The notes under the pieces are model-generated. The model was not told the origin of the DNA and made no database searches. It saw nothing but the letters and a program-made list of their open reading frames with translations. Below, piece by piece: positions 9,904 to 19,261 of a stretch of 25,425 nt of DNA. Origin of the DNA: Larix sibirica (Eukaryota; Streptophyta; Pinopsida; Pinales; Pinaceae); assembly GCA_004151065.3 (NCBI GenBank), contig NWUY0300063793.1, positions 1 to 25,425 on the forward strand, read 5' to 3'. The position numbers were made by a program, and so were the translations under genes. Numbering within the stretch: position 1 is the stretch's first letter; each line of letters starts with the position of its first letter.

Positions 9904-10177
9904 CCATCCACTGCAGATGGCGGACTCCAAGTTGAAGTAAAAATCAGGGCTCTGGTTTAGTAAAAAATCGAAAACGAATACAAGTACATGCAAACACTAA
10001 TAAGTGCAGAGCCATTCTCGTTGCCATTCTCCTCCCCAATCCATCCACTACGGATGGCGGACTCCAAGTTGCAGTAAAAATCAGGGCTCTGGTTTAGTAA
10101 AAACTCCAAAACGAATACAAGTACATGCAAACCCTAATAAGTGCAGAGCCATTCTCGTTTCCAATCTCATCCATGCT
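9904..10177 (-). repeat. Two tandem 137-bp repeats at the LINE 5' end
   Basis: Copy 1 is 9904-10040 and copy 2 is 10041 to about 10177. Both start CCATCCACT and share GATGGCGGACTCCAAGTTG and CGAATACAAGTACATGCAAA (plus strand). They lie directly upstream of ORF1 in the element's orientation. Some LINEs, such as mouse L1, carry promoter monomers in tandem at this place. Whether these act as promoters is inference from position. They are close to identical, while the ORFs have many lesions. Confidence 0.85.
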
Positions 10178-10210
10178 CCCTTCGGAAGTTAATGTTTTTT
10201 TAATGGTTTC

Positions 10211-10265
10211 ATATTGTTGAAATTGAAATTTAAATAAATAACAAATTATTTAAATTTCACAATAT
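10211..10265. repeat. AT-rich inverted repeat (cruciform-prone)
   Basis: The left arm, 10211-10236, pairs with the right arm, 10247-10265, around the ten-base loop AATAACAAAT. GAAATTTAAATA pairs perfectly with TATTTAAATTTC. The pairing extends through ATATTGT after a six-base insertion in the left arm (a TGAAAT duplication). It sits just outside the LINE 5' end. No element type is evident. Confidence 0.75.
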
Positions 10266-10357
10266 TCCAATAAAAAAATATTTTAGGTATTTCACAATCT
10301 ATTGGACAAGTGGAGGGGCTACATAAGGCTCTCTCTAGATCTAGAGGTGTTGGCTAG

Positions 10358-10560
10358 CATGTTTTTATTGACAATGTTTCTTGGTTTTTATGATGCATTA
10401 AGATTTATGGATGACTTACTTGTAATATCGCATGTTTTTATTGACAATGTTTCTTGGGTTTTATGATGTATTAAAATTTATGGATGACTTACTTGTAATA
10501 TCACATGTATTTATTGGCAATGTTTTTTTGGTTTTTATGGTGTATTAAGGTTTATGGATA
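10358..10560 (+). repeat. Tandem repeat, three copies of 73 bp
   Basis: Units start at 10358, 10431 and 10504. Each begins CATGTTTTTATTGACAATG or a variant and continues through TTTATGGATGACTTACTTG. The third copy is shorter and runs directly into the TA/TG minisatellite at TTTATGGATAGTG. Confidence 0.9.
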
Positions 10561-10647
10561 GTGTATATATATATATATATATATGGAATGTGGTTAGGTA
10601 TTTATCATGGATAGTGTGTGTGTGTGGTTAGGGACTTATCATGCATA

Positions 10648-10679
<32 letters not shown>

Positions 10680-10793
10680 GGGGAATGTGGTTAGGGGTTT
10701 GTCATGGATAATATATATATATATATATGGAATGTGGTTAGGGGTTTGTCATGGATAGTATATATATATGGAATGTGGTTAGGGGTTTATCAG
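10561..10793 (+). repeat. Compound minisatellite with TA/TG tracts, five units
   Basis: Five units of the form GGAATGTGGTTAGGGGTTT, then RTCATGGATAG, are separated by variable (TA)n and (TG)n tracts. GGTTAGG cores lie at about 10592, 10626, 10689, 10736 and 10777. Tract length varies between units, as expected for slippage. The open frame at 10704-10943 across it is an artefact of the repeat. Confidence 0.9.
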
Positions 10794-11023
10794 TTTCTTG
10801 AATCCCATGTATTTTTTTATTATTATTTTGAGATGAAGGAGTCATCAAAGTCTTTGATAGTTATTAGTTTGGCTAATTTAGGAAGTTTTTGTTTTATAGT
10901 TTTAGGTAGTGTGTCATTGGTTTTGTCAAACTTTTGGACATAAGAGAATTGTAAATGTTATCTTTAATTCAAGCCTTTTGAATAACAAATAACAATTTAA
11001 AAGGTATTTCACAATCTACTCTT

Positions 11024-11089
11024 AAATATATTTTAGGTTTATATTTTATGAATTTCAAATATATTTTAGGTTTACATTTTATGAATTTC
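11024..11089 (+). repeat. Tandem repeat, two copies of 33 bp
   Basis: AAATATATTTTAGGTTTATA and the following ATTTTATGAATTTC are repeated once with one base difference (TATATT versus TACATT). The strings TAACAAAT and AGGTATTTCACAATCT occur both just before this repeat and at about 10237-10305, so the whole minisatellite block is bracketed by related sequence. Confidence 0.85.
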
Positions 11090-12934
11090 ATTTAACATTG
11101 GTATATATACCTTATAATGACTTGATACCTTATAATCATTTAACATTTTCATCATATGATTCATGTACTAATCACAATAGAAAACCAAATAAGCTTCTTC
11201 AAATGACACTTCCTTCTCTAACAAACAAGTCAACATGGCAGTGACACTTGCCACATGCCACAGTGGAAGTTTGGAAGTTTGACTAAACAGAGTGTTCAAC
11301 AATTGAAAGAGCAATTGTTGAAGAAATTCCAAGATCAATAGTTGTTCATTGTAAGGTGAATGACTTACTCCAATATCATCAGCATCGTATCCATGTCAGT
11401 TCATTCAATGCCCTACATGTAAATTGTTTCATTAATCCCTTGAGAAGTTGTGTGTGTTATTTTTTTACGAATGTGATACGATGTACATAGTTGTCCAAGT
11501 ATGTGTGCACAACAAATTTGGCAACACAACCACTTGTGTTTTTGCATATACAAAGTGTAAAATACTTATAACTTCAATGAAATAGGGATGGTAGGAGCGG
11601 GGGCTGCTATACAACCCCATAGGAACTCAAGAAACAAAGTTTGGTTAGGGATTAGGGATCGCCTCAAACAAATATGCAAAATTTCTAACATTGTGGAAAG
11701 GAATTGAGATAGCAACATACAAAGGCTACACAAATCTAATTGTCAAAGGACATTTTGAAGGTGTCTAATACAAAAAACTACCCCGAAGGACACAACAATA
11801 AGAAGAAGAATATCCAGAATAAGGAAACAAAGCGAGAATTTTGAGGAATTCAACCCCTACCATGTCAAAAGGGAACTGAAATCAAAGGTCGATAAACAAG
11901 TCAATATGGCTTGCACTTTAAATCCTGGAATGCTAAAATTTTTGGGGGTGGGGTTATTCAACTAGCCCACATCCCTTAAGATTTTATCCCCAACTCCCTT
12001 GCAATTACTGAGTAGTGAACTATTTATTGACTAATTTGTATTGTTGGGGGCGGTTGGGAGGATCAGGATAAATTGGGGTATGGATTGGTATTAAACTATC
12101 GTTGGTTAGTTTTTAATGATGTCTGCTAGAGGAAGACAAGCCATCTCTTCATATTGTTATTATAATATTTTTTATTATCTACCAAGTTGTTTGTAAAGTC
12201 TACAATGTCTCAACTTTACAATTAATATTAAAACCTGTAAACATTAAAAATCTTGAATCTCAAAAAGGTCACCACCAACTCTAGAATAAAGAGTTCAAAT
12301 CAAGCAACCAATAATAAGATAAAAAATTGGATCAAAATATTTTTAAAAAAAATTACCTAATTGTATAAAATATATAACTTTAAATAAATATGGAGAAAGT
12401 TATGTTCAAACTCTAAAGTAATATGCAATCAACAATGATAAGTGCCCAGGGATGATATCTTTGTCACGTATCAAATGTATAAAAAGGAAAGTTTTTAAAT
12501 TAAAGGAAAAAAATGTTTTTTTACTTGTTAACTTTTCCTTTTATGTGACATGAGAGGTACTCACTATTCACATTGTTGAATTTTGTAATATAATTGATCA
12601 CTGCAAGTAGAACAAAGTATAGAAACAAGAGAACACAAAGAGTAAACTCTTTCAAAGATGATGAAACCTGGATTATAGTCTCCTCTTCTCTTTTGCACAC
12701 TTGTGAAAGAATGAGCAAATTGCTTCTTGATTATTGCTTGCAATTTTTTATATGAGAAATGAATGAGGTGTTGATTATTTATACTTGTTAATGGGTGGCC
12801 TTTTTCCACATTTCACGGGACGTGACTTTTCACTTGGCATAATAAATAATTGTTTATTATTTATTTACTAGTGAGGACACCTCGTGGAGATACAAGCATT
12901 AATACACATTTTTGTTATGTATGGTATTTCTTTT
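11090..12934. other. No gene seen; AT-rich intergenic sequence
   Basis: No protein motif, RNA gene or terminal repeat is recognisable. Short minus-strand open frames at 12521-12718 and 12564-12809 overlap each other and match nothing I know. The stretch 12560-12870 has the look of an LTR, but without a partner I cannot support that. A perfect 10-bp-arm hairpin (AATAAATAAT, loop TGTTT) lies at 12841-12865. Confidence 0.5.
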
Positions 12935-13800
12935 TTTTTCTTTTTTTTATGAAGGTGGAAAAACCTATTATAACCTAGTTGTCAAATTAGTAGTGACCGC
13001 CACCATCAATGGCTATTATTCGTGAATGCGACATCACTCATCGCTATTATTTAAGGAAAACCATACCACGTGAAATAACTCATTGGTGGTCTGTAAGGGG
13101 GTAGGATTCCACTCCTACTAGATGCCTCTAGGGATTGGGCCATTAGCCTCTTTCCTTATGCCCAAGGAAAACAATCTCTTAGCCAATCAAATAGAGTTTT
13201 AGGTCTTTGCTCCATGACCTATAAGGGCAGTTTCAACTCCCTCTAGTATCTCCAAGATAACTAGTATCCATTTTTATCTATCATCATTAAGGCTGGGCAA
13301 AGTTCTTATGGTATCAAGTATCCACCAAAATTTAACTCCATACATAAAGACATGATACTATACTTACTGTTCACATATATAATTTTTTGGTACAAGGAAA
13401 TAACGAAAAATATTCAATCTAATTATTTTCTATTTGAATTTTCTTTTATCGTTAACACTTCCTTATGTAACACATATGGACTCATATCTCTGTTACATAT
13501 GATATTTTATGGTCCAAATGAATAAGACAAATGTTCTAAGTCCTTTTTTTAAATTGTAATTTCTTAGTATGATAAAAAATACAAATTTAGGGTTCAACCC
13601 CTAAAATTTAAGAGAATTTATAGGGAACCAAAAGTGTTTGAGTTAAAGAATGAACAACATGTGGCAAAGACATGGAAATGATATTTACAATATAGTTACT
13701 ACATTTTTTTTATTTTTTCAAAGCTAGAAATTTTTTATAATACTCCTTGGTAGAATCTCAAAACTCTAATTTTAATGTATAGCTATATCATCATGTACAA
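12935..13800 (+). repeat. Unclassified dispersed repeat, left copies (segments A and B)
   Basis: Segment A (about 13087-13385) contains TCTGTAAGGGG and TTCCACTCCTA, and recurs at 17985-18270. Segment B (about 13498-13800) contains TATGATATTTTATGGTCCAA and CAAAAGTGTTTGAGTTAAA, and recurs at 17588-17870. Divergence is substantial, with many indels. Order and orientation are compatible with pieces of a single longer unit in which B precedes A, the left pieces coming from two adjacent units. No coding potential is visible. Confidence 0.65.
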
Positions 13801-13832
13801 AAAAAAACAAAAAACCTAGCCAGTTACAATAA

Positions 13833-14169
13833 TGATTAGGTTAATCTTGGCTTAGTAAAGATTAGGCTCATATTGATTTGATTAAAGGTGTGTTTACCAT
13901 AAGTAATTTATGGTGGCACATGGTTTTGACCCATTCTATTTGTCCATGGTGTTCTAAATGATTAGGCTTATTTAAAGGTTACTTGTCTGCATTGTAATAT
14001 GCCTTATGTGGCCTATTCTTTGGTTGACTTGGATTGGCAAGGTAATAAAAGATGTATCTTTGGTGTCAATACCCCCGATAAAGGGTTTCTAGTGTAAATA
14101 TCTTGTTTATTGAGATTTATGTGTTTGCTTTCTACTTGTTTTGTTTTTCTAGCTATGTTAGGTTTTGCA
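13833..14169 (+). repeat. 5' LTR
   Basis: It starts TGATTAGG and ends GGTTTTGCA, so it has TG...CA termini. It aligns along its whole length with 16162-16488, including TTGATTTGATTAAAGGTGTG and GAGATTTATGTGTTTGCTTT near the end. Antisense open frames in both LTRs (14013-14324 and 16221-16562) read similar peptides, independent support for the homology. Confidence 0.8.
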
Positions 14170-14187
14170 TGTCGTATGAGAGCTATG
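14170..14187 (+). other. Primer binding site, initiator-Met tRNA type (degenerate)
   Basis: TGTCGTATGAGAGCTATG follows the 5' LTR directly. It resembles the plant initiator-Met PBS TGGTATCAGAGC followed by TATG, with an extra base and two changes. Minus-strand DNA synthesis would start from a tRNA annealed here. Confidence 0.6.
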
Positions 14188-16150
14188 TAGGTCTTGACTC
14201 TATCATGGGAGTGGACTAGGTGTTGTGTGTTGATATCATAGTGAAAAAGGTGGAGTTCTAGGAAGCAACAAGAGGAAATACTCTCATGTTTAATGAGAAT
14301 GTCATTGTCAGATATTTTATGCATTATGATATCAGGAATGCTCTTGAAGATAGGAGATTAAGAAGCACGTGAACGAAAAAATGACCCTTGAACAAGCTAG
14401 GGAATGCTTTGGTGAAGTGTCTAATCTACAAGGATAGAGTGTAGTTATGTTATTGGTGCATCGATTTGATTTCTACTAGAGATATGGCATGATTTTCCCA
14501 TGTTGTATGAGCAGTTGACGTGACCATCAACTAGTATTGGATGATAGATTTGCTCAATTATGAAGTTAAAAACCATGTGTTGATTGAACCACTACTTTGT
14601 AGGCTAGGAATTTATGATTGTAATCTCGTGAAAATATTTAATATAATCAAATGGTTCCAAGATGAAGAAATCCATAGATAGGTGATCAATATACTTCATG
14701 AAAGGTTGGTAGGAGATTGTTGGTCCCCACATCTTGAGTGACTCATGCGATCTATTTGATGCATGCATGTTAGTGTGGATCAATTTGATCCAAGATCAAT
14801 TTGGGTGTTGTTGTGAACTCAATGAGAATGATCAAATGAAGCACGGAGTGCATGCAACTCATCGAAGAAGAGTAGATATATAGCTATATCTAGAATTTGC
14901 AGATGGGGTCCTTACAAGACTTCAAGGTGCCTAAACCCATTCTCATTCAAGGCACCATTGATTATAGAGATGGTTGTTGAGGTTCAAATAGAGTCATAAA
15001 TGGACTGTGTATGACCTATGTAAATATTTTCTTGTTATCAGGTGCAATGGGTAGTCATGTATACTTGATTGGTGAGGATAGAAGCAATTCATCTTTCAAT
15101 ATAAGTGGTGAAAAAATCCAATCAACAATTCACACAGAGATCAAATACATGTTTGACAATGTTGATCGAAGGTGAAAGAGATTCTATGGATAAAATAAAT
15201 TTCTTCGCATAAAGTCATGGTTCCCATGTGGTTAAAGATGTAAAGTAGATCTAGGAATAACCAACATATAAGGATAGATTGATTCGATTGACATATACAA
15301 ATTCCCTTGTACCATGAATGGGTGTCATCATCAAGTCTAATGGAAGTACAATTGCAGCATGAATTGTCTCTTGCATGAAGATGAGATTTCCATGAAATTG
15401 TTGATTGGATGGTTCATAGAGCACACAAGATCACTTTTTTGGCATTTAATACCATTTTTGAAGCTCCTATTGAAGATCAAACAAAGTTTGTTACATAAAT
15501 GGTTTTGATGTTCACCATACTAACCAATTAGGACATTGGGTTCATATTGAGACAACATGGATAAATCCATGTCATGTGGAGCAATTAAAATATCAAGAAT
15601 CAATGACCCAACTTGGACTTGTCAACGGGCATGGAGTTGTAGTGAGAAGTGTATGATTTCTCCATTTGCAAAGGCTTGTGATGTGATAGCAGAGGGCTCA
15701 AAGAGACAATGTTGGGATTGGATAAATACAGGAGATTCATTGTTAAATGGCATAATTAGGGAATGGAGAGGCAGGTCTTGTAGAAGGCACCATTGTTCAA
15801 CTTTTGTGTGAAGATAAGCTATGAGAAGGATAAATTGCAGAGGTGGGTGATGTTATTATGGTAGAGGCCTAATAATGGAAGTGAGAAAGGTACTGCATGA
15901 GATTGAAGTGAAGCATTTACAGAATCGCATAGAGTTCAAGTGAATGGAAAACTATAAAATCACATATGTAAATGTGGATATGGCTCTAAGACCTTGTTTA
16001 GGCATGTGTACCCCTAATTTGATGTTCATCGATGTAAAGTCTAGATGTAGACCTAGGTGACAAAATTGGAGGGGGTTGACATAGTATAATTAATGTGTAC
16101 CCAACTCCTAAACGTTGAAGGGGGTTAGGTGTTTATCCCTAGTCAAATTT

Positions 16151-16161
16151 AAAGGGGGGAA
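16151..16161 (+). other. Polypurine tract
   Basis: AAAGGGGGGAA lies directly before the TG of the 3' LTR at 16162. This is the expected place for the purine primer of plus-strand synthesis, and it sets the element's orientation as plus. Confidence 0.8.
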
Positions 16162-16488
16162 TGTTAGGTTAACTTGACTTGGTCAAGAATAAGCTAACCT
16201 TGATTTGATCAAAGGTGTGTTTACCATAGGTATTTTGTGGAAGCACATGGTTTTAATCCATGGTATTCTAAATGATTAATCCTATTTAAAGGCTTGTTGT
16301 CTCCATTGTATTGTGCCTCATGTGGCATGCTCTTTTGCTGGCTTGGACGAATTGGGAAAGGTGATAGAATATATATCTTCGATGTTGGTTTTCTCTTTAA
16401 ATGATTTCCAGGGTAAAAATCTTGTCTATTGAGATTTATGTGTTTGCTTTGTATTTCTTTATCTTTTCTAGCTATGTTATGTTTTACA
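16162..16488 (+). repeat. 3' LTR
   Basis: It starts TGTTAGGTTAAC and ends TGTTTTACA. It pairs with 13833-14169 and is about ten bases shorter. The next base, 16489, is the edge of the minus-strand copia pol remnant. Confidence 0.8.
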
Positions 16489-16489
16489 T

Positions 16490-17462
16490 GGGTTATAAGA
16501 ACAATTATGATCATTGAGTCTCTACACCAAGATATTTTTTCAGTACTAACATACTTTGTCAATTAGTCTACAATAATCTTCAAGGTATCAACCTTCTCCA
16601 ACAACACTTTATCGTGTTCAACCATGTCTCTAAAAAAATGGTACTACACATCAATATGCTTTTCCTTAGAATGATAAGCAGGGTTCTTTGCAAGAAAAAT
16701 TGCACTTGGGTTGTCGCAATCTATCCTCATTGATTTCCAAACAAAACCAATACCTGAACACAATCTTTGCAACCATACAATGTCCTTACTTCCATGAGTG
16801 TCTGCCATGTACTCAAGTCAACTATGCATTGCATCTTGCTCATATAATTGTTTTCTCCACCAAATATTTTAAAAACATAACTAGTTATATATATTCTACG
16901 TCAATATCTCTAGCCCATTCTACATCAACAAAGCCATGAATATCTATCTCTTTGTGAGGTCGAGGTCTTCCTTGGTAGCGTATGCATAATCCAAAGTTCC
17001 ACACAGATATATGAAGACCCTCTTTACAATTGTTCAATGTTTCTTTCCTAGTTTTGATATATACTTGTTCAAAACCCCCACTAATGTCTAGTCCATCATA
17101 CTTCTGACAATAGTTGCATAAGGAACACAGGACATGTTGTATGCCTCTTCTTGTGTCTTGTGACATTGAACTATAAATAGCTTTACACCTACAAGAATAG
17201 GGACAATGATTGACTTACATTCTTGCATATTAAACCTCTATAATATTATATCAACACATTTACTCTTATTCAACTAAGCTTTCTTTAAATGATCTCTTTT
17301 TATTTCCATGCCCAAAATAAAATTTGCAGCACCAATAGCTTTCATATCAATTTCAAAAATCATATGAGCTTTAAATTCCTTAAAGATTTCCTTCTTGTTT
17401 CCAATCAACAACAAATCTTATATATAAATAAAAATGTTTTAATGAACAACAAATCTTATATA
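16490..17462 (-). pseudogene. Ty1/copia pol remnant: end of RT and RNase H
   Basis: Read on the minus strand in shifting frames, this matches the C-terminal half of copia pol. Pieces in order are LLLIGNKKEIFKEFK (just after the RT active site), IGAANFILGMEIKRD, FNMQECK, MSCVPYA, FGLCIRYQGRPRPHKEIDIH, GFVDVEWARDID (RNase H), RLCSGIGFVWKSMRIDCDNP, SAIFLAKNPAYHSKEKHIDV, RDMVEHDKVLLEKVDTLKII and KYVSTEKISWCRDSM at the C-terminus. The YVDD box is broken, reading YI, stop, D. At least four frameshifts and several stops are present, so it is long dead. The 5' part of the element (gag, protease, integrase) is absent from the window. It stops abruptly at the LTR edge at 16488, so the LTR element probably inserted into it, or a deletion joined them. 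Confidence 0.85.
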
Positions 17463-17478
17463 TAAATAAAAATGTTTT
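17407..17478 (+). repeat. Tandem duplication, two copies, period 38 bp
   Basis: AACAACAAATCTTATATATA followed by AATAAAAATGTTTT occurs at 17407-17440 and again from 17445, identical over 34 bases. It lies at the 5' edge of the copia remnant. The perfect identity implies a recent duplication. Confidence 0.9.
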
Positions 17479-18270
17479 TGAGTTTTTTTAATTATAATTT
17501 TCACAGTATGATTTTAAAAAAATACAAAATTAGGGACTACCCCCATAAACTCTAATAGAATTCATAAGAAACCAAAAGTGCTTGAGATGTATGATATTTT
17601 ATGATCCAAAAGAGTCAAGAAAACATTTGTAGTTTTTATTTTTATTGTAATTTAAAATAATAAAAACTACAAAATTGAGGTCCAACCCCCCTAAAGTTTA
17701 ATAGAATTTATAGTAAGTAAACAAAAAGTGTTTGAGTTAAAAGAACAAAAATGAATTTTCCCCTTAATTTCTTGTCTACTTGTTATGAAGTAACACGTGG
17801 ATAAGACATGGAAATGAAATTTATAGGATAGCTATTACATTTTTTATTTTTATTTTTCCAAAGCAGGATAAAGCCTACTATACTCAGGGCTATAAACCTA
17901 GCTTCTATTGATACAATCCCAAGACTCCAATACATAACTACACCAACATCTGTAGACAAAACATAACCACTTGAACTAACCTGCTAGCACTCTGTAAGGG
18001 GACACAGTTCCACTCCTATTAGATACCTCTAGGTCCTAGGTAGTTAACATGTTTCCTTACATCCAAGGAAGACAAGCTCTTGGCCAATTAACGGTATTTT
18101 TATATCATACTTTAGCACCAAAAGGTGGTTTCAACCAATCACTGATATCCACTAGAGACTAACATCCCATCAAGTCATCGTCAAGGCTACTAGTGAGGGG
18201 TTATGTGGCATCCAAAAGCTCCTAGCCTTTAGCTCCATACGTGAAGCCTAGATACTAGAGTATGGTCGTA
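17470..18270 (+). repeat. Unclassified dispersed repeat, right copies (B, B, A)
   Basis: Segment B is present twice: a partial copy at about 17470-17587 and a fuller one at 17588-17870, about 145 bp apart. Segment A follows at 17985-18270. Shared strings with the left copies include CAAAAGTGTTTGAGTTAAA, AAGACATGGAAATGA and CACTCCTA.TAGAT.CCTCTAGG. This is the order used to infer that the unit reads B then A. Confidence 0.65.
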
Positions 18271-19261
18271 ATTTAACCTCATGCCCAAGAGGAAGGCTAG
18301 TTATTTCATCTATCTTTCTCTCATTTCACAACCTATTATTCTTCCTAATATTTTGTATATATAAACACACATTTATAGTTTCATAATACAATATTTTTCT
18401 AATGTGATAGAAGTATTTTAATACATAGAAATTTAAAATTGCCCCAAGTATTTAAAATCACATGTAATTGAGGTTTCTAATAAGACGTAATTATCACTTA
18501 AAAATCATTTGAAAGTACAATTAGATAAGATATCTGGTTGTGAAATGGGTCACGAGTGGTTGAGAAAAATAATTGTTATCCTCCCCACTCAAGTCCAAAC
18601 CCTGCTTGTAACATGGGTGCTCTTTGTGAGTCATTTATTAGAAAATGGGTACGACAATAAATATTTATATTATATTTTGAAATTTTGATCTACAAAAATA
18701 GATGAAAGTAGTAAATAATATATTTTTTTAATTGTATTTTTGGAATAGTTGGATCTATATGTGTAGTTTCATTAACAATGGATTTTTGTAGCCTATTTAA
18801 AAATAATGTAAAAAAACCGAGATATTGAAAAGGATTTTTATAAATAACGGTTTTAGTTTAATTTTTGTAACCCAAACCACCAAAGTGGCCATGCCAAAAC
18901 TAAATCCGAAGAAACCAAATCAACAAACATGTTGGTGAGTAAAAACCCTCTCGTTGAAATTAAAAAAAAAATCAAATAGTGTGCACGCATTATTAAATGC
19001 ACACATGCTCTAAAAACATGCATTCACTAATTACACATGCACATTTCATAATGTGCACACTTTATTTAAATATATAAATATCCCTTCATTTACTTGGCCT
19101 TTTAAGGAGGGTAAATTTGTCATAACTTTTTACCTTGACCTCCATGGATATCAGAGAGATTTATAGTTTTCTTGTTATAAACATTTCACGTTTCTACACA
19201 TTTTTTTAATATTTTCCAAAAAATAAAAAATAAAACACTGGTTATGATTTAGAACCATCAT
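18271..19261. other. No gene seen; AT-rich sequence
   Basis: There are no open frames of note and no recognisable element ends. A patch at 18985-19070 is rich in TGCACAC and GCATGC words (for example GTGTGCACGCATTATTAAA) and loosely resembles the reverse complement of 23290-23340. This could be a shared LTR fragment but is too short to call. Confidence 0.45.

Larger units (their letters stand above)
3861..10180 (-). mobile_element. Nearly full-length LINE (plant L1-like, with RNase H), defective
   Basis: Read on the minus strand, the element has a 5' region with two 137-bp tandem repeats (about 10177-9904). ORF1 follows (9684-8061), then an overlapping ORF2 (8092-4078) and a 3' UTR ending in TTTTTTCTTCTTG plus eight A at 3868-3861. 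The order gag-like ORF1, endonuclease, RT, zf-RVT and RNase H is that of plant L1-clade LINEs carrying a C-terminal RNase H. About 6.3 kb is close to full length for such an element. Both ORFs hold multiple in-frame stops. I could not find a convincing target-site duplication. The best candidate (AACAT..AA beside each end) is weak, so the 5' boundary is approximate to about 20 bp. It lies tail-to-tail with the truncated LINE at 2864-3790. Confidence 0.9.
13833..16488 (+). mobile_element. LTR retrotransposon without coding capacity
   Basis: Two direct LTRs (13833-14169 and 16162-16488) enclose about 2.0 kb. An initiator-Met-type primer binding site follows the 5' LTR, and a polypurine tract AAAGGGGGGAA immediately precedes the 3' LTR, which starts TGTTAGG. 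The interior has no gag or pol motif in any frame that I can read, only short open frames such as 15557-15811. It is therefore either a non-autonomous element mobilised by a relative's enzymes or an old copy decayed beyond recognition. The LTRs differ clearly from each other in many bases and several indels, so the insertion is old. I found no matching 5-bp target-site duplication (AATAA on the left, TGGGT on the right). Confidence 0.75.

Noticed and set aside
9664-9993. Open frame of 109 codons upstream of LINE ORF1
   Set aside because: It is in a different frame from ORF1, crosses the 5' tandem repeat and has no domain. Best read as the LINE 5' untranslated region.
3840-10200. Target-site duplication for the large LINE
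   Set aside because: The best candidate, AACATAAATT beside the 3' tail versus AACATTAACTT beside the 5' end, matches only about 12 of 19 positions and is AT-rich, so it is not accepted.
10704-10943. Open frame of 79 codons with YIYIW-type repeats
   Set aside because: It is a translation of the TA minisatellite followed by AT-rich DNA.
12560-12870. Solo-LTR-like segment
   Set aside because: The composition is suggestive, but there are no TG...CA borders, partner copy or TSD that I could identify.
14013-16562. Two minus-strand open frames with similar peptides (14013-14324 and 16221-16562), first seen as a possible gene pair
   Set aside because: They are antisense readings of the two LTRs. 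The N-terminal part of the second is the end of copia pol running into the LTR.
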